The position numbers and the translations under genes are program-made. Below the pieces are notes generated by a model, which worked only from the letters and a program-made list of their open reading frames with translations, ran no database searches and was not told the DNA's origin. A stretch of 64,000 nt of DNA from Pseudomonas sp. MH9.2 (lineage in GTDB: Bacteria; Pseudomonadota; Gammaproteobacteria; Pseudomonadales; Pseudomonadaceae), in NCBI RefSeq assembly GCF_034353875.1, contig NZ_CP133784.1, positions 2,694,501-2,758,500 of the forward strand, read 5' to 3'. Every line of letters starts with the position of its first letter. Within the stretch, counting starts at the first letter, position 1. Below are positions 16,751 through 25,258 of the stretch, piece after piece.

Positions 16751-17131
16751 AACATTAATCCTTCGTGCAAGTAGAGGTGGAATGACAACGCCAAGCCTGC
16801 AAAGAGTGTCATATTATTTAAATACTCAAGCCCGCTTATATTGAAACAAACGTGCACTACGTCGTACGAATAAAAAGTAGCCGTGAAGAAAGTGCCCATT
16901 TTCTTTTTTCTGCTCCGCCTGCAGCAAAGCTATACAAAAACAAAAACTTGTACAAGTGCTGCACAGAAACAAATGACACATTTCGTAACTGATTAGGCAG
17001 CTAAGGACAGCGCAAGAAGCCGACGCTACTGCCGGACCTGACTCATTCACGCCATGAAAGCCGCGCATTGCGCGGCTTTCTGCGTTTCAGAGGGTTCACA
17101 GTGACGGCCTTGCCATCTAGCACCTACCCCC
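16751..17131. other. Intergenic region with a perfect palindrome
   Basis: It is AT-rich from 16800 to 16980 and holds the promoter of the chemoreceptor. A 12-base perfect palindrome ACTTGTACAAGT (16946-16957) is present. No gene or small RNA is recognised. A hairpin closes the region at 17057-17079. Confidence 0.35.
17057..17079 (+). terminator. GC-rich hairpin nearly identical to the one behind the att site
   Basis: AAAGCCGCGC and GCGCGGCTTT pair around ATT; the stem is identical to that at 12022-12044. The U-run is weak (TTTCTGCGTTT). It could terminate either direction. Confidence 0.5.
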
Positions 17132-17446
17132 CTATTGAGTCACCCTGACGCTCCCGATCATTTGTGGATGCAAGACGCAGAAGTACTCAAATGTGCCGGG
17201 TATCAAGAACGTGTAGGAAAAAGAGTCCCCGGTATCCAGTGCCCCTGATCGGAACACCTTATTCACTTCAGCGACCGTGTGGGGCACCTGATCATCATTC
17301 ACCCAGGTCACTTTTGTGCCAACCGCAACCGTTAGCTCCTTCGGCGAATACATGAACTCTTTTATGTCGATTTGTATGTCTTGCGCCCACGTTGATGCCG
17401 AGGTCAACAAACCGCTCAGGGCAAGTATCTGCGCATATTTTTTCAT
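17132..17446 (-). CDS. Periplasmic cupredoxin (blue copper protein)
   Basis: This 104-residue protein starts at ATG 17446. A signal peptide MKKYAQILALSGLLTSASTWA is cleaved before Q. The mature part is an amicyanin/plastocyanin-type domain: His in DDQVPHTVAEV and the C-terminal copper loop YFCVLHPQMIG provide Cys, His and Met. The loop is short, as in amicyanin. It carries electrons or copper in the periplasm. It follows the metallophosphoesterase gene with a 13-base gap, so the two form an operon that starts at the ECF-type promoter near 18481-18509. Confidence 0.8.
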   Translation of the reverse strand: MKKYAQILALSGLLTSASTWAQDIQIDIKEFMYSPKELTVAVGTKVTWVNDDQVPHTVAEVNKVFRSGALDTGDSFSYTFLIPGTFEYFCVLHPQMIGSVRVTQ

Positions 17447-17459
17447 AGGGATACGTTCA

Positions 17460-18431
17460 TTAAACAAGCGTTGAGTTGATCAATGCCAACGGGGGATCGC
17501 CTTGTGTCGCCTTGACGTCGGTGATCCCCAGATAATTACGCAACTGATCCGCAGGCACGGTCATAGGACCGGGGGCGGGGGCAGTGCCTGGAGCCGGTTG
17601 AGGGTATGACGTAGAGCGCGCAGTGTGGAACGTGATGTTTCCCTCGACCTTCTGAATGACTTGATGAATGTGGCCATTGAGGACCGTCACCGAGCCATAT
17701 TTTCGAAGCATTGCGATCGCCTGATCACCGTCTTCGGTTCCCCACCCCCAAGGCTGATAGATAGTCCACAGGGGGATGTGTGTGAACACAACGACAGGCG
17801 TGCTGGTTGCTACCGCGCGTAAATCATCTGCCAACCATTGCAACTGATCAGCACCAAGAGTCGCTTCACGACCTGGCTGAAAATCAAAGACATTCACCAG
17901 GCCAATGAAATGCACACCATGGTCATCGAAGCTGTACCACCCGTTGCCTTTTGTGCCTTTGCCATAGCGAGCCAGATACGCTTTGCCACCACCTTCATCA
18001 AGCGTGTCGTGCTCGCCCGGTACATAGTGCACAGTCGACGGCAAGCGCTTCAGCACCTGATCGGCGGTGTCGAACTCTTCCTCTTTAGAGAGATGGGTAA
18101 TATCACCTGTGTGCAAAATGAGTGAGGGCTTTTTCGGCAGGGCGACGACCTTGTCGATTGCCAGTTGTAATGTTTTGAGCGGCTCGGGGTTCGCTTCTTT
18201 GTTGAACCCGATATGCGTGTCGCTAATCTGTACAAAGTGAAAATCACTGGCCAGTCCCCCTCCGTTCAATACCGTCCCGGCATCATCCAATGCAAATGCA
18301 CGCGGAATGCCACCGCTCATCACCCATAGCACCCCCGCGCCCGCCCACGCCGAGCATTTCAAGAGTTCTCTTCGGCTAAGACCGTGGCGTTCATCGGTCA
18401 CGTCTTCAGGTGTGTTCGGACCCGTTTTCAT
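17460..18431 (-). CDS. Tat-exported metallophosphoesterase
   Basis: This is a 323-residue calcineurin-like phosphoesterase. The leader contains SRRELLKCSAW (residues 19-29), a twin-arginine export signal, then a hydrophobic stretch. The metal-site motifs are in order: QISDTHIG, LHTGDITH, VPGEHDT (in place of the usual GNHD), VVFTHIPLW and NGHIHQ. The GEHD variant is frequent in this periplasmic subgroup. The substrate is unknown. It is the first gene of the leftward operon with the cupredoxin, divergent from the sigma factor gene, with which it shares a promoter-like motif. Confidence 0.82.
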   Translation of the reverse strand: MKTGPNTPEDVTDERHGLSRRELLKCSAWAGAGVLWVMSGGIPRAFALDDAGTVLNGGGLASDFHFVQISDTHIGFNKEANPEPLKTLQLAIDKVVALPKKPSLILHTGDITHLSKEEEFDTADQVLKRLPSTVHYVPGEHDTLDEGGGKAYLARYGKGTKGNGWYSFDDHGVHFIGLVNVFDFQPGREATLGADQLQWLADDLRAVATSTPVVVFTHIPLWTIYQPWGWGTEDGDQAIAMLRKYGSVTVLNGHIHQVIQKVEGNITFHTARSTSYPQPAPGTAPAPGPMTVPADQLRNYLGITDVKATQGDPPLALINSTLV

Positions 18432-18480
18432 AAAGACTCCTCAAGAAGGTGTGGTTTGTAGTGAACAGGCTGTCAGGGTC

Positions 18481-18509
18481 TATAACTAGCGAAGGGGCAT
18501 CTTTATTCC
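18481..18509 (-). promoter_or_regulatory. Candidate ECF promoter of the metallophosphoesterase-cupredoxin operon
   Basis: On the minus strand GGAATA (18504-18509) is followed after 17 bases by GTTATA (18481-18486). GGAAT-type -35 boxes are typical of ECF sigma factors. The same arrangement appears divergently at 18535-18564. Confidence 0.6.
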
Positions 18510-18534
18510 ACGATCAAAAATATTGCGGCATGAG

Positions 18535-18564
18535 GGAATAAAACCGGCCGAATGAGAGTTGATA
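18535..18564 (+). promoter_or_regulatory. Candidate autoregulated ECF promoter of the sigma factor gene
   Basis: GGAATA (18535-18540) is followed after 17 bases by GTTGATA (18558-18564), matching the divergent promoter. Transcription would then start near 18570, which argues that the in-frame ATG at 18552 is not used. Confidence 0.6.
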
Positions 18565-18593
18565 ACGAGATGAGACTGAGCCACGCAGCCGAT

Positions 18594-19106
18594 ATGAAGC
18601 GTTTTGATGAGCTGTTAGCACCCCACATGGACGCGGCTTACAACCTCGCCCGGTGGCTCACCGCCAACGAAAGTGCTGCACATGATGTTGTGCAGGAAAG
18701 CGCTTTAAAGGCGTTTAAATTCCTTCATCGTTTTGAAGACGGGAATGCCAAGGCGTGGCTACTGACCATTGTCCGCAATGAAAGCTATAACTGGCTCAAG
18801 GCCTCGGCAGGCCACCGATGGGTCGCGATAGGTGAAGGCATATCAGAAGATGATATGGCGCTCAGTCATGCGCTGACGCCGGAGATTGATGCCATACGCG
18901 CGGAGGATATCGTGCTCCTTCAGCAGGCGCTTAAGGCCTTGCCACCGGTGTTCCGTGAGGTGATTGTTTTAAAGGCATTGGAAGACATGCCTTACAAGGA
19001 TATTGCGAAGGTGACTGACGTACCGTTGGGAACGGTCATGTCGAGGTTGGCACGTGCGCGAGCCATGCTCAAAACTGAATTTATGAAGTTGTACCGCCAT
19101 GAATGA
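18594..19106 (+). CDS. ECF sigma factor
   Basis: This is a group IV sigma-70 factor of about 170 residues. Region 2 (LLAPHMDAAYNLARWLT, DVVQESALKAFKFLHRF, AWLLTIVRNE) and region 4 (ALPPVFREVIVLKALEDMPYKDIA ... PLGTVMSRLARARAML) are complete. I prefer ATG 18594 (MKRFDELL) because the GGAATA/GTTGATA promoter lies just upstream; ATG 18552 and 18570 are in frame. Its stop overlaps the anti-sigma start, the usual sigma/anti-sigma coupling. It probably directs its own operon and the divergent metallophosphoesterase-cupredoxin pair. Confidence 0.85.
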   Translation: MKRFDELLAPHMDAAYNLARWLTANESAAHDVVQESALKAFKFLHRFEDGNAKAWLLTIVRNESYNWLKASAGHRWVAIGEGISEDDMALSHALTPEIDAIRAEDIVLLQQALKALPPVFREVIVLKALEDMPYKDIAKVTDVPLGTVMSRLARARAMLKTEFMKLYRHE

Positions 19107-19854
19107 TATGAACTGTGGTCTGTGCCATACGCTGATGCACGGCTATCTGGACAACGAGCTGGAAACGCCAGTGCAGGAACGGCTTACCGAGCATCTGGTG
19201 GGCTGCTCCGAATGTACGCGGCGGCTTGGTGAAATGAAACGACTGACAAGCGCCGTAAAGGCACACGCCCCCTACTACAGAGCGCCCGTGTCGCTTATCG
19301 AAAGCATACGCTCCAGCCTTCAATCGCCGCCCTCTTCCAAGACAAATGCCTGGAAGATGATATGCAACTGGGGCGCCCCCGTTTTGTCGGCCGCAGTATT
19401 TTCGGCAGCACTATTCCTCTATGCACAAACCCCGTCCAGTGACGACATCTGGGCGGATGAAGCCGTCTCAAGCCATGTACGCTCACTCATGGGCGAGCAT
19501 TTAATGGATATCGCTTCCTCCGACAAACACATCGTCAAACCCTGGTTTACTGGCAAACTTGATTTTTCACCCCCAGTGTATGACTTCTCCGCCCAGGGAT
19601 TCCCTCTCCTTGGTGGACGCTTGGACTATCTGCAGCATCAGACCGCAGCCGCACTCTCCTACCGCCATGACAAACACATCATCAACACATTTGTTGTCCC
19701 GACGACACAAGCAGACAGTGGACTGCAAAGCCAATCAAAACGTGGCTATAACATCGTGTCCTGGCGCCAGAACCACATGCGTTTCATCATCGTCTCCGAT
19801 CTGGACAAACAACAACTGGAAGTCTTGGGCCAACTGACTCGAAAGGGCCTGTAG
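19099..19854 (+). CDS. Zinc-binding anti-sigma factor, membrane-anchored
   Basis: This 251-residue protein starts at ATG 19099, overlapping the sigma factor by eight bases. Residues 1-45 form an anti-sigma zinc domain (CGLCHTLMHGYLDNEL, then EHLVGCSEC with the HxxxCxxC motif). One membrane span lies at about 91-110 (GAPVLSAAVFSAALFLYAQ), and residues 111-251 form a periplasmic domain that ends in a fold seen in RskA/RsiW-like sensors (IVSWRQNHMRFIIVSDLD). It holds the sigma factor inactive until a periplasmic signal, perhaps redox or copper given the cupredoxin nearby, releases it. Confidence 0.85.
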   Translation: MNDMNCGLCHTLMHGYLDNELETPVQERLTEHLVGCSECTRRLGEMKRLTSAVKAHAPYYRAPVSLIESIRSSLQSPPSSKTNAWKMICNWGAPVLSAAVFSAALFLYAQTPSSDDIWADEAVSSHVRSLMGEHLMDIASSDKHIVKPWFTGKLDFSPPVYDFSAQGFPLLGGRLDYLQHQTAAALSYRHDKHIINTFVVPTTQADSGLQSQSKRGYNIVSWRQNHMRFIIVSDLDKQQLEVLGQLTRKGL

Positions 19855-19870
19855 GTTTAGCGGCTGAGGA

Positions 19871-20479
19871 TCAGCTCCGTGACGGTTTACGGAGGGGGAT
19901 ATGACCTGTCACGTAGTTAACCAGCTTCTCCAGACTCGCAGCGATCGATTCATTACCCGTGTCCAGGGTCAGCTCAGGATGTTCCGGCGCTTCATACGGC
20001 GCGCTGACACCGGTGAATTCAAGCAGCTCGCCAGCATGCGCTTTCTTGTACAGCCCTTTGGGGTCGCGGGCCTCGCACGTCGCCAGGTCGGCTGCGACAT
20101 GCACTTCGTGAAACATCTGCCCGATCGAATCACGCGCACGCGCACGGTCCTCTCGGTAAGGGGAAATGAACGCGGTGATGCAAATCAAGCCCGCGTCGGC
20201 AAACAAGCCCGCAGCCTCCCCCACTCGCCGTATGTTCTCGGTTCTGTCTTGGGCGCTGAAACCGAGATTGGCATTCAGGCCTCTGCGCACGTTGTCACCG
20301 TCAAGCACATAGCAGGAGTACCCCATCTCCGTCAGGGCGAACTCCAGCGCCATGGACAAAGAGGATTTACCCGAAGCGGAGAGCCCGGTCAGCCACAATA
20401 CCGCGCCGCTATGGCCGTAATGCGCGTTGCGGTCCGACGCAGTCAGCGAGTGCGGTACGGCGGTCAGGTTGTTATTCAT
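19871..20479 (-). CDS. cysC: Adenylylsulfate (APS) kinase
   Basis: This 202-residue protein starts at ATG 20479. It phosphorylates adenylylsulfate to PAPS. The P-loop GLSASGKSS (residues about 31-39), LDGDNVRRGLNANLGFSAQDR, ENIRRVGEAAGLFADAGLI, FISPYREDR and DPKGLYKKA are all intact. It is a stand-alone enzyme: no cysD/cysN fused or adjacent. It lies 41 bases after the transporter gene in the same direction, so they probably form a two-gene operon, perhaps for sulfate activation in sulfation. Confidence 0.9.
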   Translation of the reverse strand: MNNNLTAVPHSLTASDRNAHYGHSGAVLWLTGLSASGKSSLSMALEFALTEMGYSCYVLDGDNVRRGLNANLGFSAQDRTENIRRVGEAAGLFADAGLICITAFISPYREDRARARDSIGQMFHEVHVAADLATCEARDPKGLYKKAHAGELLEFTGVSAPYEAPEHPELTLDTGNESIAASLEKLVNYVTGHIPLRKPSRS

Positions 20480-20520
20480 CGTCCGAATCCTGTGGAGCAC
20501 AAGAGCTACGAGTCACGGCA

Positions 20521-21849
20521 TTACAGCGCGCGGGCATGATTGGCCGGTAATTGTTCCTGGTTGCCTGGAAACTGGACCAGGGCGAACAAACTGATGCACA
20601 AAGCTGCCAACAAATACCACGCGGGCACCATTGGGTTGCCGGTTACGCCAATCAGCCAAGCGACAATAAAGGGACAAAAAGCGCCAAAAGTTGTCGTACC
20701 CAAGCTGTAGATCATTGAGACACCGGTCGCCCGATGATGACGAGGGAAAGCTTCCAATATCATCACGGTGGTTGCAGCGTTACCGCACAGTACCAAGGCC
20801 GAATAGCCGCCAATAACCAGTAATGAATAGACTTGTCCGATCCCTCTGGTCAATAGAAAGAAAGCCGGATACACCAGCACGATGCTACTGATGATCGTCG
20901 CGTACTGGATCGGCTTACGCAGGCGTTGCCTGTCGGCGACGCGTGCCAGCAGCGGCACGCCGATAAAAATCAGCGTACTTGAAAGGCAGGCTGAGAGCAG
21001 ACTGACCATCGGTAGCATATGTAACGTGCCGACCAGATAGATAGGCATGTAATACACCATGAGATAGATACCCGCCGTGGGCGCGGCCATCAACAGTATC
21101 CCCAACCCTAGCGTACGGGCATGCTGCGCCAGCATGGCCTTCACCGATGACCGATGAGGGCTTTTCATGGGAGTATTTTCCATGTTGCGACGGATATACC
21201 AACCGACTGGCCCGATCAGCATTCCCAAAATGAACGGGATGCGCCAACCCCATTGATGCAACGCCTCAGGGGTCATTATCGCCGTTGTGCACGCCCCGAC
21301 CAGCGCACCCGCCAGTGCCGCCGCCGCCTGGCTGGCCGAGCGCCAACTGACCACATAACAGCGGCGTCCCTTGGCGGCCAGCTCCATCAGCACAACAGAG
21401 GAGACGCCAATCTCGCCCCCAGCTGCGAACCCCTGTAACAACCGACCACAAACAATAAGCAGCATGGACGCCACGCCTATGGAGTTATAGGTCGGCGCAA
21501 ATGCAATCATGCCGGTGGCCAGCGTCATCAACACGATGGACAAGGTGAGCCCTGCCTTGCGTCCTTTGCGGTCTGCCAGATTGCCGATAAACAACGCGCC
21601 AATTGGCCGCATCGCGAACCCGGCACCAAAGGTGAGCAGTGCCATTAGTAGCGATGCAAGTGCGCTGTCAGAAGGGAAGAACAACTTGCCAATGATCACT
21701 GCGGAAAAACTGTAAACAGTGAAGTCATAGGTCACCAGACCATTGCCAATGGAAGCCGCCCACACGATGCGCTTTTTGTGCGCACGGGTACGTGCCAGCA
21801 ACTTCATCGCTGGCGAGGGAGCAGGTAAAAGAGCAGCGGAGCCTTGCAT
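20521..21849 (-). CDS. MFS transporter, metabolite:H+ symporter (MHS) type
   Basis: This is a 442-residue, 12-span transporter. The signature between spans 2 and 3 is NLADRKGRKAGL, and RPIGALFIG just before it is typical of MHS proteins (ProP, ShiA, CitA relatives). VTYDFTVYSFSAVIIG is the first span. Members import osmolytes, citrate or dicarboxylates with protons; the substrate here is unknown. The start at ATG 21849 lacks a strong ribosome binding site and ATG 21807 is an alternative. It is 150 bases from the divergent Lrp-family regulator and is followed by cysC. Confidence 0.8.
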   Translation of the reverse strand: MQGSAALLPAPSPAMKLLARTRAHKKRIVWAASIGNGLVTYDFTVYSFSAVIIGKLFFPSDSALASLLMALLTFGAGFAMRPIGALFIGNLADRKGRKAGLTLSIVLMTLATGMIAFAPTYNSIGVASMLLIVCGRLLQGFAAGGEIGVSSVVLMELAAKGRRCYVVSWRSASQAAAALAGALVGACTTAIMTPEALHQWGWRIPFILGMLIGPVGWYIRRNMENTPMKSPHRSSVKAMLAQHARTLGLGILLMAAPTAGIYLMVYYMPIYLVGTLHMLPMVSLLSACLSSTLIFIGVPLLARVADRQRLRKPIQYATIISSIVLVYPAFFLLTRGIGQVYSLLVIGGYSALVLCGNAATTVMILEAFPRHHRATGVSMIYSLGTTTFGAFCPFIVAWLIGVTGNPMVPAWYLLAALCISLFALVQFPGNQEQLPANHARAL

Positions 21850-21998
21850 TTATTCTGAACCTTGGGCGGTACTGAAAATCAGGACATTCTCATTTCGGCG
21901 TCTCGATACAAGGGAACGCAAATCAATATCAAACTGCCATAAAACAGGATCATAACCAAGTATCGCTGCGGCGGCTAATTGCGCTCGGAGCAGGTAAC

Positions 21999-22487
21999 AT
22001 GCTCGCTGCACTGAAGGAGATGACCTTGCCCGATAGCCGCCCACCCGCCCTTGACGAAATCGACCGCCAATTGATTGCAGCCCTGCAGATCAACGCGCGC
22101 GAAAGCGTCGCGATGCTTGCCCGACATTTGGGGATTGCCAGAACGACGGTGACGTCACGCCTAGCCCGCCTGGAAAAAGCCAAGGTCATCACCGGTTATG
22201 GTGTGCGCCTGAGTCAACGCGTGGTTGATGGCGGGTTGCAAGCGTATGTCGGCATTACCGTGCAGCCGCGTTCGGGCAAAGAAGTCGTGCGTCGCCTCAG
22301 CACCATGGCTCAAGTGCAGCAGCTGTGTGCGGTAAGCGGAGAGTTCGATTACGTGGCGTGGCTGCGCACTGACTCCCCTGAGCAGCTGGATCAGTTGCTG
22401 GATTTGATTGGCAGCGTCGATGGGGTGGAGAAGACCACAACCTCGATCATCCTCAGTAGCAAGATTGATCGCGGGCAGCCCATTTAG
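21999..22487 (+). CDS. Lrp/AsnC-family regulator, probable regulator of davBA
   Basis: This 162-residue protein has GGAGCAGGT before ATG 21999. The N-terminal HTH is ALDEIDRQLIAALQINARES with MLARHLGIARTTVTSRLARLEKAKVITGYGV (residues 15-70), then an RAM ligand domain (AYVGITVQPRSGKEVV, QQLCAVSGEFDYVAWL). It senses an amino acid, probably lysine or a related compound, and sits directly before davBA in the same direction, with a perfect inverted repeat between them. It may also act on the divergent transporter. Confidence 0.82.
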   Translation: MLAALKEMTLPDSRPPALDEIDRQLIAALQINARESVAMLARHLGIARTTVTSRLARLEKAKVITGYGVRLSQRVVDGGLQAYVGITVQPRSGKEVVRRLSTMAQVQQLCAVSGEFDYVAWLRTDSPEQLDQLLDLIGSVDGVEKTTTSIILSSKIDRGQPI

Positions 22488-22539
22488 CGTCTGATGCAAC
22501 GACAAGCGTCTTCGTGCCCACAAAATCAGGGGCATCTGA

Positions 22540-22567
22540 CAATATGACCATTTATTTCGTCATATTG
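22540..22567. promoter_or_regulatory. Inverted repeat upstream of davB, probable regulator site
   Basis: CAATATGAC (22540-22548) and GTCATATTG (22559-22567) are perfect 9-base arms spaced by 10 bases, about 100 bases before davB. The Lrp-family gene immediately upstream is the natural candidate for its ligand-controlled binding. Confidence 0.55.
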
Positions 22568-22665
22568 AAGCATAAAACTGCAAAACGACGACACATTGCG
22601 TCTTATTAACGTGCTGACTCTTATCTAGACTGATTCTTTTGCACCCTAGTCGAACAAGGTCAGTC

Positions 22666-24345
22666 ATGAATAATAATCGCCATCCTGCAGACGGTAAAAA
22701 ACCGATCACTATTTTCGGCCCGGATTTTCCTTTCGCCTTCGACGACTGGATCGAGCATCCGGCCGGATTAGGCAGTATTCCGGCCGAGAACCACGGCAAG
22801 GAAGTGGCGATTGTCGGCGCTGGCATCGCAGGCCTGGTCGCTGCCTATGAGCTGATGAAGCTCGGCCTCAAGCCCGTGGTGTACGAGGCCTCGAAGATGG
22901 GCGGCCGTTTACGCTCGCAGGCGTTTGAAGGCACTGAAGGAATCATCGCCGAGTTGGGTGGGATGCGTTTCCCGGTGTCGTCCACGGCGTTTTATCACTA
23001 TGTCGACAAGCTCGGCCTCGAATCAAAACCCTTCCCTAACCCGCTGACCCCCGCGTCCGGCAGCACGGTGATCGACCTGGAAGGCACCACGTATTACGCA
23101 CAACAATTGTCGGATCTTCCTGCACTGTTTCAGGAAGTAGCCGACGCCTGGGCCGATGCACTGGAAGCCGGCTCGCAATTCGCCGACATCCAGCAAGCCA
23201 TCCGTGACCGCGATGTGCCGCGCCTGAAAGAGCTGTGGAACACTCTCGTGCCCCTGTGGGATGACCGCACGTTTTACGATTTCGTCGCCACATCCAAAGC
23301 CTTCGCCAAACTGTCCTTCACCCACCGCGAAGTGTTTGGCCAAGTGGGCTTCGGTACCGGCGGCTGGGACTCGGACTTCCCCAACTCGATGCTGGAAATT
23401 TTCCGCGTCGTCATGACCAACTGCGACGATCACCAACACCTGATCGTCGGCGGTGTAGAACAAGTGCCACTGGGCATCTGGCGCCATGTGCCGGAACGTT
23501 GCGCTCATTGGCCAGCAGGCACCAGCCTCTCGTCGTTGCACCACGGAGCAGCGCGTACCGGGGTCAAACGGATTGCTCGCGCTGACGATGGCCGCTTTGC
23601 CGTTACCGACAACTGGGGCGACACCCGCCACTACGCAGCGGTGCTGACCACCTGCCAAAGCTGGCTGCTGACCACCCAGATCGAATGCGAAGAGTCGTTG
23701 TTCTCGCAGAAGATGTGGATGGCACTCGACCGCACGCGCTACATGCAATCGTCAAAAACATTCGTCATGGTCGACCGCCCGTTCTGGAAGGACAAAGACC
23801 CGGAAACCGGTCGCGACCTGATGAGCATGACCCTCACCGACCGACTCACTCGCGGCACGTATCTGTTTGATAACGGCGACGACAAGCCGGGGGTGATTTG
23901 CCTGTCCTATTCGTGGATGAGCGACGCGCTGAAGATGCTCCCACAGCCCATCGAAAAGCGGGTGAAGCTGGCCCTGGACGCGCTGAAAAAAATCTATCCG
24001 AAGGTGGACATCGCCGCGCGCATTATTGGCGACCCGATCACGGTGTCGTGGGAAGCGGACCCACATTTCCTAGGGGCTTTCAAAGGCGCATTACCGGGAC
24101 ACTACCGCTACAATCAGCGCATGTACGCGCACTTCATGCAGCAGGACATGCCCAGCGAACAACGCGGAATTTTCATCGCCGGGGACGACGTGTCGTGGAC
24201 ACCTGCCTGGGTTGAAGGCGCAGTGCAGACGTCATTGAATGCGGTGTGGGGCATCATGAATCACTTCGGCGGCAGCACCCACCCAGAGAATCCGGGCCCA
24301 GGTGATGTCTTCGACGAAATCGGGCCTATCGCGCTCGCTGATTGA
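22666..24345 (+). CDS. davB: Lysine 2-monooxygenase
   Basis: The 559-residue flavoprotein oxidatively decarboxylates L-lysine to 5-aminovaleramide, the first step of the delta-aminovalerate route. The FAD dinucleotide site is VAIVGAGIAGLVAAYELM with YEASKMGGRLRS. The whole sequence agrees with P. putida DavB as I remember it, including ITIFGPDFPFAFDDWIEHPA near the N terminus and GGWDSDFPNSMLEIFR. ATG 22666 is chosen for AAGGT seven bases upstream. davA follows after 15 bases, so they are co-transcribed. An inverted repeat upstream fits control by the Lrp-type regulator. Confidence 0.93.
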   Translation: MNNNRHPADGKKPITIFGPDFPFAFDDWIEHPAGLGSIPAENHGKEVAIVGAGIAGLVAAYELMKLGLKPVVYEASKMGGRLRSQAFEGTEGIIAELGGMRFPVSSTAFYHYVDKLGLESKPFPNPLTPASGSTVIDLEGTTYYAQQLSDLPALFQEVADAWADALEAGSQFADIQQAIRDRDVPRLKELWNTLVPLWDDRTFYDFVATSKAFAKLSFTHREVFGQVGFGTGGWDSDFPNSMLEIFRVVMTNCDDHQHLIVGGVEQVPLGIWRHVPERCAHWPAGTSLSSLHHGAARTGVKRIARADDGRFAVTDNWGDTRHYAAVLTTCQSWLLTTQIECEESLFSQKMWMALDRTRYMQSSKTFVMVDRPFWKDKDPETGRDLMSMTLTDRLTRGTYLFDNGDDKPGVICLSYSWMSDALKMLPQPIEKRVKLALDALKKIYPKVDIAARIIGDPITVSWEADPHFLGAFKGALPGHYRYNQRMYAHFMQQDMPSEQRGIFIAGDDVSWTPAWVEGAVQTSLNAVWGIMNHFGGSTHPENPGPGDVFDEIGPIALAD

Positions 24346-24360
24346 GAGGGAGACACGGAC

Positions 24361-25161
24361 ATGCGCATCGCCCTGTATCAATGCCCGCCGCTGCCGCTGG
24401 ATGTCAGCGGCAACGTGCATCGCCTGGCGCAACAGGCGTCTCAAGCCGCAGCACAAGGGGCAGACCTGTTGGTCTGCCCGGAGATGTTCCTGACCGGTTA
24501 CAACATCGGAGCGGCCGCAGCATTTTCGCTGGCCGAAACCCGTGACGGTCACTCGGCCGAGCAGGTGGCGGCCATCGCTCAGGCAGAGGGAATTGCCATT
24601 TTGTATGGCTACCCCGAACGCGCCAGCGATGCGCAGATTTACAACGCCGTACAGCTGATTGACGCCCAGGGCAGGAGCGTCTGTCATTACCGTAAGACCC
24701 ATCTTTACGGTGAGTTGGATAAGTCGATGTTCGCCGTCGGTGGCGATGATTTCCCGGTGGTTGAATTGAATGGCTGGCGCCTCGGCCTGCTGATTTGCTA
24801 CGACTTGGAGTTCCCGGAAAATGCGCGGCGCCTGGCCTTGGCCGGCGCTGATCTGATTCTGGTGCCGACCGCGAACATGGTGCCCTACGATTTCATTGCC
24901 GAGGTCACTGTTCGCGCCCGCGCGTTCGAAAACCAGTGCTATGTGGCCTACGCCAATTACTGCGGCAGCGAAGGCGATATCCACTACTGCGGACTGAGCA
25001 GCATCGCTGCACCCGATGGCAGCCGAATCGCTCAAGCAGCACGGGATGAAACGTTGATCATTGGCACGCTGGATCGGCAGTTGATGGAAGACTCGCGCGC
25101 GATCAACAGCTACTTCAAGGACCGACGGCCGGCGCTGTATGCAGGACTGAGCAAAGGCTGA
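24361..25161 (+). CDS. davA: 5-aminovaleramidase (delta-aminovaleramidase)
   Basis: This is a 266-residue nitrilase-fold amidase that hydrolyses 5-aminovaleramide to 5-aminovalerate and ammonia. The catalytic triad is visible: Glu in LVCPEMFLTGYN, Lys in HYRKTHLYGELD and Cys in LLICYDLEFPE. It directly follows davB in the same operon. The product would be further degraded by DavT and DavD, not in this window. Length and motifs are normal. Confidence 0.93.
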   Translation: MRIALYQCPPLPLDVSGNVHRLAQQASQAAAQGADLLVCPEMFLTGYNIGAAAAFSLAETRDGHSAEQVAAIAQAEGIAILYGYPERASDAQIYNAVQLIDAQGRSVCHYRKTHLYGELDKSMFAVGGDDFPVVELNGWRLGLLICYDLEFPENARRLALAGADLILVPTANMVPYDFIAEVTVRARAFENQCYVAYANYCGSEGDIHYCGLSSIAAPDGSRIAQAARDETLIIGTLDRQLMEDSRAINSYFKDRRPALYAGLSKG

Positions 25162-25258
25162 ACCGTTCGTGTCGCGCTCTTTGCGAAAGCAATACCGACC
25201 CAAACCCCGGCATATCCGCTAGCATGACAATCCTCTCGCTGAAACGCCGGAAGATGGC

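Noticed and set aside
17010..17060. Possible second tRNA 3' end before the hairpin at 17057
   Set aside because: The sequence GGACCTGACTCATTCACGCC has no T-loop (TTCGA) and no pairing acceptor strand.
24232..25203. Long open frame on the minus strand opposite davA
   Set aside because: It mirrors a well-supported nitrilase gene in GC-rich DNA and has no recognisable domain.
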